From NCBI GenBank assembly GCA_965153355.1, contig OZ231126.1, positions 70,308,001 to 70,372,000 of the forward strand: a DNA stretch of 64,000 bases, in the 5' to 3' direction. The position numbers and the translations under genes are program-made. Under the pieces are notes generated by a model, which was given only the letters and a program-made list of their open reading frames with translations, was not told the origin of the DNA and ran no database searches. Origin of the DNA: Flaccisagitta enflata. Its lineage: Eukaryota > Chaetognatha > Sagittoidea > Aphragmophora. Of the stretch, positions 41,233 to 54,568 are shown in pieces (positions within the stretch are counted from its first letter, which is position 1; each line of letters begins with the position of its first letter).

Positions 41233-42375
41233 GTGCGTCAATTCTGATGGAGTATGATATCAGGAGGAATTCGCTTCTTTTTTTTTATTTCAGCAATTAC
41301 ATTCCTCCCATTTTTTTTTTCATTTTTTTATCAGTAGGATTGAATGTTAGAAGAACCCATGTTTCGTTAAGCAACTTTCATGACATGTGATTTGACGCTT
41401 TGCTTAGAATTATGTGCATACTCCATACCTATGACCTTTGCATTTTTATATAGTTTTGTTTTGTTGCCTCTCTTTACTTGCCTGCAAGCCAAAAACACAC
41501 CTTTAACACTGATACTGATAGATGCTAGATGGTTCTTGCACAGCTGCTGTTTGTGTTCGGTTGTGCCTGACTGCCATGATTTCACTTGCTACACTGTCCC
41601 TGCTCCACTACCTAGCTATTGACTTATGCTGCTGAGAGTAAATTCTCTTGTTACTTGACAAATCCCTTTTTTTTTCTTTTTTTTTTTTTTTGCGGTTGTC
41701 TCTCCTTGATTTTTGATGCATGAACAAAAGAGAGATGATCAACAGATGCTAACTCGATTTATGTTTGACACTCAATATGAGATAGTATGATAGGTGGAAC
41801 AATATCCCTCTCTATACCCACTATACCCACTATACCCAAACTGAAAAATATGGAAGAGGGCCTTGCGAGCCATCACTAGTTACTACGCGCATCACTCCTC
41901 GTTTTCCATTTAACAAAACCAACTTAGCAAACATTCATTCTGAGTCTAACCGAAAACACTAATGCTTACCAAAATAGCTAAGGGCAAATGATTGTTACCT
42001 GTGTTACCAAAATTGCAAATCACTCAAGGGCAACATTGTTAAGAAACCATTCCCCAAAGTAGCTTAATCAGCCTAATTAGCTTGCAATTTTTCACCCCCA
42101 AACCCGAAATCTTTTACTCCCAACCCGCAAAATATCAGGAGCCGCTATGGAGTCAAACGATGCTGGCGTTAAATTGCGACTAAGGATCCCATTCCACAAT
42201 CCGCCGCAGCAGAACAGCAGCGGCAGCGGAGGCGGTGGTGGCGGCGGCGGCAAAGATGGCAGCAGTAACAGCAACAGCAATGCCAAATTGCACGGACAAA
42301 GCGGCGAAAGAAGAATCGCGGAAACGAGAAACGATTTCGTCAGAAGTAATAAAACAAAATTTGAATCTATATTCA
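41233..42375. other. GPCR intron 6 segment without exon
   Basis: AT-rich sequence with a CGGCGGCGGCGG-like Gly/Ala-rich open stretch at 42200-42260 that has no supported splice context. Not called as coding. Confidence 0.4.
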
Positions 42376-42379
42376 GATG

Positions 42380-42757
42380 TGTGCTCGCATCTCTATCAGA
42401 GGGTCTGTCCATCCGTTCGCTGTCTGTCTGTTGGTGTTTCTGTCGGCCCATTCACATATCTATTACGCCTATGCAAAAAAAAAAAAAAAAAACAAACAAA
42501 AAAACGCATTTCTTAACCTTTTTTTTTTTTTTTTTAACCTCCTTCACCGCTAGAAAAGGGTCACCTGATAGCCCTAATGTCGGACTGAGAAACCCGTTGG
42601 ACTCACTTGTCAAAAAAAAAGGCCGGGGCTGTATTTGAGGTCACTTCATCATTTGGGCAGGAGCAGTGAGGCCAACAACCGCTGATGGACCGACGGACTG
42701 ATGGACGGACCAACGAACTGACAAAGCAGGGTGTAGAGTCGTGTAGCACGCGACTAA
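42380..42757. mobile_element. Pair of hairpin-ended element fragments
   Basis: On + is AGATGTG-TGCT-CGCATCT at about 42376-42393 with TCTATCAGAGGGTCTGTCC. On - a copy starts at about 42757 (AGTCGCG...CACGACT) and runs left through TCGTTGG/TCCG-type repeats and a GGCCTCACTGCTCCTGCCC segment. Neither has a complete 3' end. They occupy GPCR intron 6 before the tail exon. Confidence 0.55.
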
Positions 42758-42930
42758 AAAGTATGAAATTTAAGAAAATGAAAATGGATATGTACATGTA
42801 TAAGGGTGCCACTGACCTTGTGTGGTCCTTGAATGACAGGTTTGTTTTATCACCACAATAAGCTTAATTTGTTGGACAGCAGCCCGGAATGAGCAAATAA
42901 ACTTAACTTTCCTATCTCCTTTCTCCTCAG

Positions 42931-45695
42931 GTCGTGCATCCGATTTGGAGGAAGTGATGAGTGGCAATTATTCCTCACCAAAAAGTATTCTCAACAACGG
43001 CAATCGAGCCCCGCCATCGACACCCCCGCTACAAATCAACAATCCAAAACTACGAACCCCCTCGTCTTCTTCCTCTCACGCTCAGTTGCGGACACCCCCA
43101 TCCTCTTCCTCTCACCCTCCTTTGCGCGCTCCCGGATCCTCTTCCTCGTCTCACCCACCTCTATGCTCTCCTCCCCCTTACCTTTCTTCCACAACTCAAG
43201 TGTCCATCTCCTCATCTCGCGCTCCACCACACGCTTTGGGGCGTGGTTGCCACGCCAATGTTCATTTCTCCCCCATTTCTTCTACGTCTCCGCCTTCTTC
43301 TTCATTCCCTCATTTGCCGGTCCCCTCGCCGACGCGTCCGCGCGCTTTCTCCACCTCTTCCACGCCCGTTGGTAAAAGAAAACGCAAACACCGCCATCGC
43401 CACCATCACAATCACCACCATCATCTTCATCAGCACCATCACGATCATCAACACCAGTACCATCACTGCCGCACCTCTCCCATCGACAATTCTGCCAGTA
43501 AGGGACTGTCCAACTCCATTTTCTCCTCTCAGCCTTTGTTTGACGGAGCTTATACCTCCCCCACTTCGCCCACATCTCCAATATCCCCCACATCCCCCAC
43601 ATTCCCCACTTCTCCCGAAATTCGCATTCTAGCTTATCCCTTTTCCCATGCGCTCTCATCGCCTCCAAATATCAAGTTCCACCCAAAATCGGATGAAGCC
43701 AAAAGCGCAAATGTTGGTCGAGGTGATAATCTGCCGACTGGCGGCAAAGAAATCCCCTCCTCGGAAGCCGCTCATCCCGGTGGTGGTGGTGTTAGTGATG
43801 ATTATGGGTATCATATTGGCAAAACCAAAGGTGATTGTGTCGGCGATTTGGGTGGCGATCATGTCGGCGGTAAAATGGAAAATTGGGTCTGTAGAAATAT
43901 AGCTCATATGAATCCAGAACATGACGAATTCTTCATTGACGCTATCATCAACAACCACGGCCAAGATGTCTCAATAAACCCTCGTTGCACTAGCAATCAG
44001 TATCTCTTCGGCGACCCGGGACGTAACAATGGGTATCATCACGTCGACGAACGTCGGCAAGCTTCCGTTTCGTTCTCTGCGTCCTCGACTATATTGAATG
44101 AGAATGAAATCGGCGACCGGGAAAACGGCGACCCCGACAAAGAAGAAGGCGAAGAAGAAGATGAAGAGAAAAAAGAACCAAATTTGCGAGGAAAGGAATT
44201 AAAGAAGATGAAAATGGAGGAAGGGAAAGTAAAAGAAATGAGAAAAGAAGAAATGGAAGAGTATGAAAAAAAGGGCGACGCGAAAATGAAGGAAACTCGT
44301 CGCTTTCCTGAACCAGAGGAGACCAAGGAAGAAGAAACGAGTAAAATGGCGCAGTTGGGAAAAGGAAAAATGAGAAAGAGGGTGGGCTTTATGGAGAGAA
44401 TTGAGAAAAGGAAGGAGAGGGATAACAGGAAAAAAGAAGGAGAAGAAGAAAAGGAGGGTGACCGTGAAAAAAATAGAGAAAGCAACAATTTCGCTGCTTC
44501 TTCATCATCACCTTCTATATCTTCTCCTTCGCCATTTCCAGGCGTTGCATCTACCCCGCTTTTCTCATCCATTCCTGCGTTCGTGGAAATCCACGCGCCG
44601 GGCGTCAGTCCCAACATCATTTCCGGTGTGACTTTGGTGAGCGCCGCCGTCGAAGCGGACAGTCTCGTCATTTCTACAACGCCACAAACCGTCAAATTGG
44701 CCCATAAACATGGACCGGACGCCCCTGACGATTATGATGGTGACATTGTCATCAACAGTCCATTACTCATGAACCCTTCGACATCGTCTTTCATGTCAAA
44801 CAATATGGTCACCCCATCTTTGTCGTCTTTATCTTCAGCCAATGAAACTCTCCTCAGCTTCGATGTTTCATCCTCTCACTCCTCCAAAGATTCCGTTCTG
44901 TCACCAAAAGTATCTCCCAATTCGTGTATGAATACTCACTTTTCCCCTTCCCTGTCTCCATTTTTCTCTTCCAAAGACCCCGTTGTTTCCCCCAATAATT
45001 CTTCAAATTCAGCCAAGGACTTGCTTCTTTCCCTTTACTCTGACAAAAATCCACTTTCCATCATCCCTAAAGCTTCGCCAACTCCTACTACAGATCCAAC
45101 ATGTACCAACGATGTGTTGTCATATTCTACCAATAACTCCCCTCTTGTCGCTTCAAACTCTGTGTTTCCATTGTCTGTTAATGAACCTTTGTGGATTTCA
45201 TCTCCATCCAAATATGTTGATCCTGGCGTCAATTTGATCGAACCTTTGTCTTCCTCTCCATCCAAATTTGTCGATTCTGCCGTGGTTTCTTTTGAACCTT
45301 TGTCCTCCTCTTCTTTCGCATCCTGCGCCTTGATTTCTCCCTCCACATCCACACTCGCCGCAGCGACATTCGCCAGCGGAACGACTCAACCCATCCTTGG
45401 AAGGACTCGACCCGCCCCATCGGCCATTTCCGTTGATTCCATCTCGCCATTTACCTTTGAGGATGCTGACCAATTTTCCTTTCGTTTAAAACAGATTCCA
45501 ACACTGTCCACCGAGGCTAAAAATAGATCTCTGACTGTCGCCTCACATCGCAGCGAAGAATTGAAAGGAGGAGGTGGTAGAGATGGAAGTGGTAGTGATG
45601 GTCGTGGAGGAGGAGGTGGAGGTGAGGGAGGGGGTGGCGTTGATAACCTACACATTACATCTAGTGACCAACTGACTGAACGGACTTGCCTATAA
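42931..45695 (+). CDS. GPCR exon 7: 920-residue cytoplasmic tail and stop
   Basis: The acceptor is TTTCTCCTCAG|GT and the frame runs to TAA at 45693-45695. This single exon encodes residues 487-1406, about two thirds of the protein. From its start it shows: four imperfect LRTPSSSSSHxP-like repeats (about 526-568); a KRKRK basic patch followed by a His-rich stretch (about 634-664); a short S-P-T repeat; a Lys/Glu-rich, probably helical segment (about 887-1004); long Ser/Pro/Thr-rich stretches with a repeated EPLSSSPSKFVD-like unit; and a Gly-rich end. The last three residues are T-C-L, matching a class I PDZ-ligand pattern. Most of it looks disordered. No catalytic domain is recognised. Uninterrupted codons over 2.7 kb in frame with TM7 support it as coding. 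Confidence 0.85.
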
Positions 45696-45944
45696 CTCGT
45701 GTTGTTGTTGTTTCCAAAAAGTGGAAATTTCTCATACTTTGTACACTAAGGGGAGTTCTGCTTGCCAAGAATAATGACAGTTACGCAGATCCACAATGCA
45801 AGGCATCCACTTGTCCAAGTCCCCAATTTTTTAATACTACTGCAATCCACCAAGTCAATGTGCAATTTTTAAGGCCTTATGAGAAGAGGTCAAAATCTCT
45901 GTGGTTGTTTGGTATCTCCTTTCTTCTATACGCTCCATGAAGGA

Positions 45945-45950
45945 AATAAA
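45945..45950 (+). terminator. Candidate polyadenylation signal of the GPCR gene
   Basis: A canonical AATAAA lies 250 bp after the GPCR stop codon. It is the first such hexamer downstream and fits a short 3'UTR. Cleavage would fall near 45960-45980. Inference from position only. Confidence 0.55.
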
Positions 45951-46264
45951 TCGATCAGCTTATAGTAAGTAACGCGATCTATCCATATGCCCTTTATATA
46001 GCTACGGAGAACCTGGACTGGGCATTATCAAGTTACGTTTGGTTGGGCGAAGCCAGTTTTGTGGAAATGGAAAACAAGTATGGACTAACAAACCCAGTCA
46101 ACCCAAGCAGTTCGTAAATTGCCTTCATGCGATTAAAAAGAGCAACGACCGCGCTCTTGCTCTGTGCCTTCTTGGTGATGATGGCAATTTCAAATTCTAC
46201 CCACCCTTATCCTTCCATTATCGGATTTCTTTTTTTTTAGGCTCGCTCATCGGTTGGTGTTCTA

Positions 46265-47742
46265 CAGGCTGTATCACGCCAACTTAGATGAAAGAAAATG
46301 ATGCCATTTCGCTTTGAGACCAGATAGATTAATTCTTAAAAAAAGTTACAAGCAGCGAATAAGCTCCGATTTTGTCCTGCATAATTTCATGGAGCTGAGC
46401 TGAATATTTTACCCTCCATAACAAGTTGAAGACATAGCTGTTTTTGGGCAGCGGCCCCAAAGGGCCGATGTCCTGTAGGACACAGGGGTGAATTTCCATA
46501 CGTCCGTCTATACATCCGTCCAACCGTATGTCCCCCCTCCCCCCCGAAGCTTCTCAAGCCTCAAATTCCCATCAGATAACATGAGAAATTGTCAAAATGC
46601 AAACTTCCCATTAAACAACATGGAAAATTTACAAAAAAGCAAAAAAATGCATATTTCCCATTGAATAACATGGAAAATTGATGAAAACTAAGAAAAGTGT
46701 AAAATTCCCATTGAATAACATAGCATATTGACAAGAAATCGAAAAAAATGCAAAATTCCTATTGAATATTATGGAAAATTGCCACTAAGGCCTCAAATAT
46801 GCCCTCTCAGGACGTATGGAAATTCACCCCTGTGTCCTACAGGACATTGGCTCTTTGGGGCCACTGCCCTGCTCTCACTCCACTTCTTCAGCTAATCACT
46901 CCAAGCAGGGCATCGGGTACCGCTGACCATGTGCGATCCTTGGATGACTTGTTTCTTGATGGGTGGTGGTAGAATTATCACATCTCCTTTGTTAAAGAGT
47001 GTCTCTTGGTTAGTTGCTTTGATATTTGTATTCAAAGTATCAAAAATCATGGATGACTATGCAATTGAATGAAATTAATAAGAGATTTGCTGCAAAGCAT
47101 TGGTAAATCTTTTTTCTGTCTTTCTCTTTACAATGGATCCTGGTCTTGTGAAATTCTCAAAACATTAAAAAAATTGAGAACAAAAATTGGTTTGATTGTC
47201 TTGCAAGGAAAGATTATCTAATTCATTTGCTAACTAGTTGATTATTTTCTTTTTTACATTTTAGAATGCTTTTTGAAAAGCTATAACCAAGTTCTAGTGA
47301 GCTTGATATAAATCAGGCTAGGAAGTCAAAAGGTTTTTCACTCAAAATGATTACTTGAAACAGAAAGGATAACGCCTCAAATTCATTGTCACATAATTGA
47401 CCTTTGAGGTTAAAAGGAGGCTTTCATGCAGTAGGTCACACCTAACAGGACTAATTTCCATCTTTGTAGAGAAAGCAATTTATTTGTAAACAGTTTTTTT
47501 TTTTGAAAGCACATGCGAAACAGAACCTGAAACATAACAGAAGAAAACAATTCATGATCCAAAACTTCATATTCGATTCTATGTCATCTGAACAGACATT
47601 TTTTTCAGTAGGGGGCATGACAGGTTTGCAGCATAAAATCGGAGCTTAATAGCAATACAAAACAATTTTCAGAAGTGAATTATCACTTCCACAAGTTGAT
47701 TGGCGTTGTTTTCTTATATCTAAGTTGGCGTGATACACCCTG
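46265..47742. mobile_element. MITE with nested foldback element
   Basis: The ends CAGGCTGTATCACGCCAACT and ...AGTTGGCGTGATACACCCTG are inverted; the left flank is TA and the right is TG. The 1478-bp span includes a younger foldback element at 46441-46951; the rest is AT-rich non-coding DNA. The ends resemble the CAGGGTGTACC family. Confidence 0.75.
46441..46951. mobile_element. GC-rich foldback element nested in a MITE
   Basis: The arms (TTTTTGGGCAGCGGCCCC, right arm ending 46870) enclose units with CCCATTGAATAACATGGAAA, as in copy 1. The tail GCAGGGCATCGGGTACCGCT ends TTGGATGACTTGTTT. It is inserted in the 46265-47742 MITE, so it is the younger insertion. Confidence 0.75.
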
Positions 47743-48219
47743 TGATAGAAGAGATCCATCAGGTAAATGCGCAGGTTTTTTAATCCTTAGATTTAGTTTA
47801 TTTGCCAATAAAATGTGTCACGTTTTGTTTCACGTGTTTTTTGTCACGTGTTGATGAAATAGAATTCTACTTTCATCTTGGTTTGTCTGTCAACACACTG
47901 ACTGAAGATGATTCTAATCGCCTGAACGTCATCTTTCCTATCACTGCCCACCATTACTGCATTTTGTGTTGCATACACTTAATCAACGTCAAGCTGATAT
48001 TCTCACTCAATACTAAAGAAAGATATCATTTATTGCTTAATTTCCCGCGTATGTAGGCTATAATACTGGCAAATGAAGCCTCCACTTCAGAGGCTCAGGG
48101 TAAGGGACTAGATACAGTGCGAATTAAAAATGAATACTGAATAATTCGGATACATCACAATTGCACAAGGCGCAACTAATTTGATAACCGTCGGTTTTTA
48201 ACACTGTGACGAGAGCGTA

Positions 48220-48639
48220 CAGAGGCAATGAAAATACAATGAGAGGAGCAGCCAAAATCTCTAGCACCCCCCCCCCCCCGCAACTTAAATGGTGAATTCT
48301 ACCTCAATTCTACCTCAATTCTACCTCTCAGCTGGTAGCTTATCCCAATAGAATTCCCGCTATCAAGGCATTTTTTTCATTTCAATCTAGTTTTTAAGAA
48401 ACACCTTTTTAAAGGGTCAAAATCCATCATTTTCACAATTATTGAATTTTGCACTATTATGGTCATTATCTTAGGCAATAAAAGGAAAATAAAGAATTGC
48501 CTTGATGGCGGGAATTGAATTGAGTTATATTAGCATTTACCCCTTCAATCATCTCTATTTCATTCATAGTTAAAGCTGTAAGGGGGGGGGGGTTGCTAGA
48601 GATTTTGCGGCTCCTCGCATTGTATTTTCATTGTAACTG
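48220..48639. mobile_element. MITE, 420 bp, C-rich subterminal arms
   Basis: The arms CAGnnnCAATGAAAATACAA and AAAATCTCTAGCA followed by a poly-C run pair with their complements (poly-G, TGCTAGAGATTTT, TTGTATTTTCATTG). TA flanks both ends. It is intergenic between the convergent genes. Confidence 0.8.
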
Positions 48640-49398
48640 TAATTAATTCTCTCTCTAAATTTGATACACGACTGATATGAGAGCGGCTTTTGTCATTTGT
48701 ATTGCCTTGTTATTGTTTCTTTGTCGTTTTGATAAATGATAGAATCCATGATCTCATGTTTGTGTTTGATTGTTGTTGATGCAGCATTAGAATTCCCTCT
48801 GTAACTGAACTGCGACAGCTTAATCCTCGCAAGTAGTACTTCTTTTTCATTTCCAAAACATGTCAATCGTTAAACAGCCACATATCACATGTGGCTAAAC
48901 TATTTGCTTAAAATCCGTTAGAGCGGGAATTAAGGCTGTAATTTGCTTTTATGTACACATACGCGCCTTGTGAACTTGAGAGAGTTGTAATCATGAAAAT
49001 ACACATGAATTGTTTCACTGTTTTTATTCAACAATCATGTACAAAAGATTCCAACCAAATTTAATGACGAAAAGTATTACACGAATGAAGAAGGGAAAAA
49101 AAGAACAGATAGAAAAAAACAATTTGACTTGAACAGAAAAAAAAAGAGAATCCAATATAGAAAATTCGAAATGCAAGTTTTTGCTGTGGATGGGCTTTTA
49201 TGGATGCTGAATTTTTTGTTTGTATATGTGTAGTACTTAAAGATTCTCGTTTTAAGTCAGTGACATTATGGCTGCGGGGTTGTTTTTTGTGTCTGCGGTA
49301 AGAAAGGGGAAGGAAGGGCAGTGAAGAGCGTGAAACAACGAAGGAGCGAGACACTCACAGAAGAGCAGGGGGCAAAAAAGATTGAGAGAAAAAATGAA

Positions 49399-49405
49399 GA
49401 AAGAG

Positions 49406-49469
<64 letters not shown>

Positions 49470-49686
49470 GTAAGATAAGTTAGAAAGATCGGGAAAAAAT
49501 TGACATAAACAAAGCTGAGAGAAGAATGCAAACGGGGGTTACTATGTTTGGGCAAGGGAAGCTGGCGATGTATGAGATCATGATCAACATGGTAAGCAAT
49601 TAGAAAAGCGCAACGAAGATAATGGATTTTTGCACATGACAGATACACCAACTCTCAGTATACTTGTCTGTCTGTCTGTCTGTCCG

Positions 49687-49740
<54 letters not shown>
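49399..49740. repeat. (GAAA)n and (CT)n intergenic microsatellites
   Basis: GAAA repeat at 49399-49467 and GTCT/CT at 49669-49740, about 200 bp apart. No gene is evident between them. Confidence 0.9.
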
Positions 49741-49746
<6 letters not shown>

Positions 49747-50442
49747 CTTCTCTCCTTCTCTCTCTCCTCTTCGCAAGAAATGATAGAATATCATTAAAGC
49801 TTTGTCACGCCAACGAAGAAAAGGCATGCTGTTCAGCATGCTCAAAATTGCTAGTCGACCGTGATGATAAAACATTAAAAAAAGTTTTTTATCAATCGCT
49901 TTCAAGGGCAAATGTAGCCATTTGGTAGGAATCATGATCATAATGTTTATCATTCCATGGAAACTGGTAAGCTGGTAAGATGTATACCAAGATGATGATA
50001 AAAGATAACTCGTAATACTTGTCAGTACATATCCGGAAAGCTTTGGACTTTGAATCCCTCACATATATTGCGTTGGTAATTGATAACTTAATACCATCAG
50101 ACTACTTCTACAACTGAAATCTACGCGTTATCGCAGAAATAATCACGCTATAAATGGGGGAGGGGGGGGGGGTATGAGAGGAGGAAAGAATTGGGGGTTT
50201 TGCTCGAGTTGGAATTGCTCATTTTCATTTATTTCCATATCCACGTATCCAATTATTCAATATAAGCTACTGATAATGGAATGACATAGAGTGCGATTCC
50301 ATTTAAACAAACAAAGCCCTTCCCATCTTTCGAGAGAAGGAAAGGAGGTGGCGTTTATACTGATATGGCTTAGAAAATGGCGAACAAAATGATGTGGAAA
50401 AGAAAGGCGATTTCGTGGCGCGATGGAAGAAACGAGAAGTAA

Positions 50443-50660
50443 GGGCGTGTTTCTAGTGAAGACGAAAAACGCGTTTGTACTCGTGAAACGCGATAACAGC
50501 GTATTAATAATGATAATATTCAAGATTTTCAATTGTCCCACGAGGGAGTGAGCGAAGCGAGCGTAGCGCTGCGGAGCGAGTAAGCGGTGTGAGCGAACGA
50601 ACGTAGCGAGCGACTGAGTGGCCCGTTCAAAACGCGATCGTCTCTGACTAGAAACGCCCC
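50443..50660. mobile_element. GTTTCTAGT-ended element, copy C
   Basis: GGGCGTGTTTCTAGTGAAGA at the left and CTGACTAGAAACGCCCC at the right are inverted. The core is GAGTGAGCGAAGCGAGCG repeats. It is intergenic. Confidence 0.75.
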
Positions 50661-50847
50661 CTAAGATGACAAAAGAGGATTTCCCTTTGATCATCTCCAT
50701 TAAGCCTGGGTTTGATCTTTGATCTTCTATATCAACAAACAAACTCACGTTTCAACTATAGTAAAGATTATGAAAGATGGACGACGTCACTACTTAATCC
50801 CTGCTTAGCAAAAAATGAGAGCTATCTTAGATATAGCATCTACGATT

Positions 50848-51322
50848 TTTGGGCAGCGGCCAAGAAGGAGCCAATGATATATGCTTTCACATAAGAGGAT
50901 ATTTCTTTTTCTCCTTCTTCTCCATTTATGCCCCTTAGGTCTTTAAAGCCCATATCCCGGCCTAAAGGCTCAAATCCCAGCCTCAAATCCTCAATCCTTC
51001 TCATGCACAAAATTTAACCCTGAGGCCCTTATCTCAGACCCAAGGTCCATGTCCCAGCCCTAAGGCCAAAATCATAGCCCTAGGGCTTACATCTTTGCCC
51101 AAATCGAAACGCTAGTAGGAGGAGAAAATTCCTCGTGTGTGAAAGCAGCCCTCTGAGGCATGATCAGGCCCACCAGGCCCCTCTCCTCCACTTCTTCTCC
51201 TACTGCATAGACTTATGGGACTTCATCCCTCTGTACCTTGCTCTCACTCTACCACCTTTAGGCATCGATTGGGCGGGGCAACGGGTACCGCTGACCATAA
51301 GCAATCCTTGGATGACTTGTTT
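50848..51322. mobile_element. Diverged foldback element
   Basis: TTTTTGGGCAGCGGCCAAGAAG begins a left arm with ATATGCTTTCACAT. GGCCCAAATCCCAG-like units follow. The right arm is poorly kept, but the tail GGCAACGGGTACCGCTGACC and TTGGATGACTTGTTT are clear. A similar outer pair spans about 59046-60405. Confidence 0.55.
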
Positions 51323-51352
51323 CCATCTCCATCAAGAACAGAGCCTCTTTTA

Positions 51353-51954
51353 CAGTGGGGTTCGTGGAATAACAGCCTAAACTGGAGGAAGGTATTTAAG
51401 TGTCTTAATTTCATTTGACAAACTTGATATTTGAAATTTAAGTTGTTCACTCGATGCTTTTGTCCCTGAGTTTTTTGGTTGCTATGGAAACCAAAATTAT
51501 TTCTTCAAACATTTATAACCACTAAAATATCAATATTTTGAGAAATATTGTCGGGGAACATTGTTCAAAATTAAATTTGCTACAACTTTCCCACAGTATG
51601 TTCTGTAAGAATATTGTTTGTTTGGCTGTTGCTAGGGGGCATCAGGCCTAGCAACCGCTAAAAGATGCTCCCTAGCAACGGCTAAACAAGCAATATTCTT
51701 ACAGGACATACTCTGGGAAAGTTGTAGCAAATTTGATTCTGAGCAATGTTCCCTGATAATATTTGTTAGAATATCGATATTCTAGTTGTTATAAATGTCC
51801 CAAAAAATAATTTTGGTTTCCATAGCAACCGAAAAAGTCAGGGACAAAAGCATGAAGTGAACAACATATAGTTCAAATATCAAGTTTGTCAAATGAAATT
51901 AAGACACTGGAATACCTTCCTCCAGTTTAGGCTGTTTTTCCACGAACCCCACTG
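51353..51954. mobile_element. MITE, CAGTGGGGTTCG family, copy 2 with TA duplication
   Basis: A 602-bp near-perfect palindrome beginning CAGTGGGGTTCGTGG and ending with its complement, flanked by TA on both sides. A TA target duplication is typical of Tc1/mariner-superfamily elements. It lies just downstream of the chimaerin stop and may contribute its 3'UTR. Confidence 0.85.
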
Positions 51955-52085
51955 TATGTCATCTCGTTTCTCCATCGCCTTTTCCATCGTCCAGTCATTT
52001 CAAACCCCAACCTTAACCCAGTCACTATAACCCCCTTCTTTCCCCCATCTCATGGAATCTATAAAGGGGAGTAGAAAGAAATACT

Positions 52086-52269
52086 TCATCCGTCCGGCGG
52101 AAAAAGTTTGGCGTGATTTTTGATGAGTAATTCTGCGATTTGTTTTTCGTATTTGGCTGCTGTGAGACACGCGATCGGGTCCAAATCGGGACATCGCATT
52201 AACGTCGGTCCAAAGACTGTCCCCAAATTCTCCGCCGTCATCAGGTTGACGTCTTTCAAGGATAATACT
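52086..52269 (-). CDS. CHN1/CHN2-like: Chimaerin last exon: RhoGAP C-terminus and stop
   Basis: The acceptor is TTTTTACAG|A. One base completes an Arg codon, then VLSLKDVNLMTAENLGTVFG and PTLMR, the highly conserved end of chimaerin RhoGAP (N.M.AENL.IVFGPTLMR). After it come about 37 residues ending FPPDG and TGA at 52088-52086. The Asn of AENLG is one of the conserved RhoGAP polar residues. The 3'UTR quickly enters a MITE (51353-51954); no clear AATAAA was found on this strand. Confidence 0.93.
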
Positions 52270-52387
52270 CTGTAAAAAGAGTTAGGAGAAAAAGGGAAAA
52301 AGGGGATGGAAAAAAAGGGAAAAAAAGAGTGATCGACTTTTTGTTTGTGTGTGTGTTTGTGGTTGTTTTGGTTATACTTGTGATGTA

Positions 52388-52951
52388 CTATCTTGGAAAA
52401 AAAAATCTTCTGGCATGGTTACATGTATTTCTCACGTTAGAATCAACCAATCATCAAAAAATTGGTAAGATAATAAAAGCCCTTCAAATCTGCATGAGAT
52501 CTACGCAAACTGCATCCCTCAAGCTCAATGCATTTAAAAGTTATTCAACTTTGATTGAAATACTTCAATTTCGCTTGTGCTATTTCTATATTCATTATAA
52601 ATGAGATCTCTTCACTGTTTTTAAAATTTCTTCTAAACGCATTGAGCTAAACAGATGCGGTTTGCACATACAGCTTGCAAATTTGAAGGGCTTCATTTTA
52701 GTCACCGATTTTTCTATGATTTGATGTATCTTTTAATAGCTATGAGTGTAAATAGAGCGGAAAAAAGAGATAAAAAAAATTGTGAGAAAGATCTGGATAC
52801 CAATCACTCCAGAATTACATCTTGAAGCTCTACAAATCACTTTCCCAACAAATGGCGGCCCTGATTTAGTCAAAAGGAGCTCAAACTAACTGTTTTTATG
52901 CCAATGAATGTGTTTTTATTATATGGCGGAAGATTTTTTTTTCCAAGATAG
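52388..52951. mobile_element. MITE, C(C/T)ATCTTGG family, copy 2
   Basis: The ends are CTATCTTGGAAAAAAAAATC and its complement with TA on both sides. It is 564 bp. Inner arms (AAGCCCTTCAAATCTGC; GTAAACCGCATC-like) also pair around 52600. It lies in the chimaerin intron next to the last exon and shares its end motif with 17626-18204. Confidence 0.85.
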
Positions 52952-53471
52952 TATATGTAGATTTATGTAAAAATGAAATATGGGGTTAAAAGTTCCCCGG
53001 TTTTCGCGCTATTAATAGTCATAAGTTTTTGTAACGCAACAGACAAAATCTAATCCAGTTCCAGAGCTTATAAAGTTATTTTTCTAAACTTGCCAGTTTG
53101 TAAAAGGTTTTATTTTTTCTATCAACAAAAAAAGGATAAGCAAATGAGATCAGTCTTTAATCACTGTCTTGGCAAGCAAACTACTCAGATTTCCGTATTT
53201 ACAATAATTTTTTGTTATGGTGAAAAAAAACAAGGCCTAATACAAAACAGAAGAAGAAATCTGCAATGCGTTGCGCAGCTGAAGAAGACCAGTAATGTGA
53301 CTGAAAATCTTTTTTGTTTTCAAACATGTTTCGCATATTTCCTCATTCAAAATGCACAAAAACATCAACTTAACTTTACATGAGATTCACGTGAGAGACT
53401 TCTGAATTAATCTGTTTTTACCCTGCATTCGTCTCTAAATGACTTTGGAAATGGCTATGGTGACTTTCATA

Positions 53472-54300
<829 letters not shown>

Positions 54301-54568
54301 GGACCTAGCTAACACCATAAAGCTGATAGAATAGATGAAGATATAAGTGATAGAATTTAATGCCTTAGAAATTCTAAAGAGAAAAAGTTGGAAAAAATCA
54401 CTATCATCTAATGAGGAAAAAAGACTAGCAATTAAAGCCTCGCCAATTAGAAGAGTTTCTCATCTATACTTCATTGATTTTCGTTTTGACTTTGTCAGTT
54501 GTTGTCAACGATATTTCAATCATGAGCGCGTGACATAGAAATTGATATACATTTATATCACACAATAA

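Noticed and set aside
42147-42638. 163-codon ORF with Gly-rich stretch in GPCR intron 6
   Set aside because: It crosses fragments of the hairpin-ended elements and poly-A/poly-T runs and has no family features.
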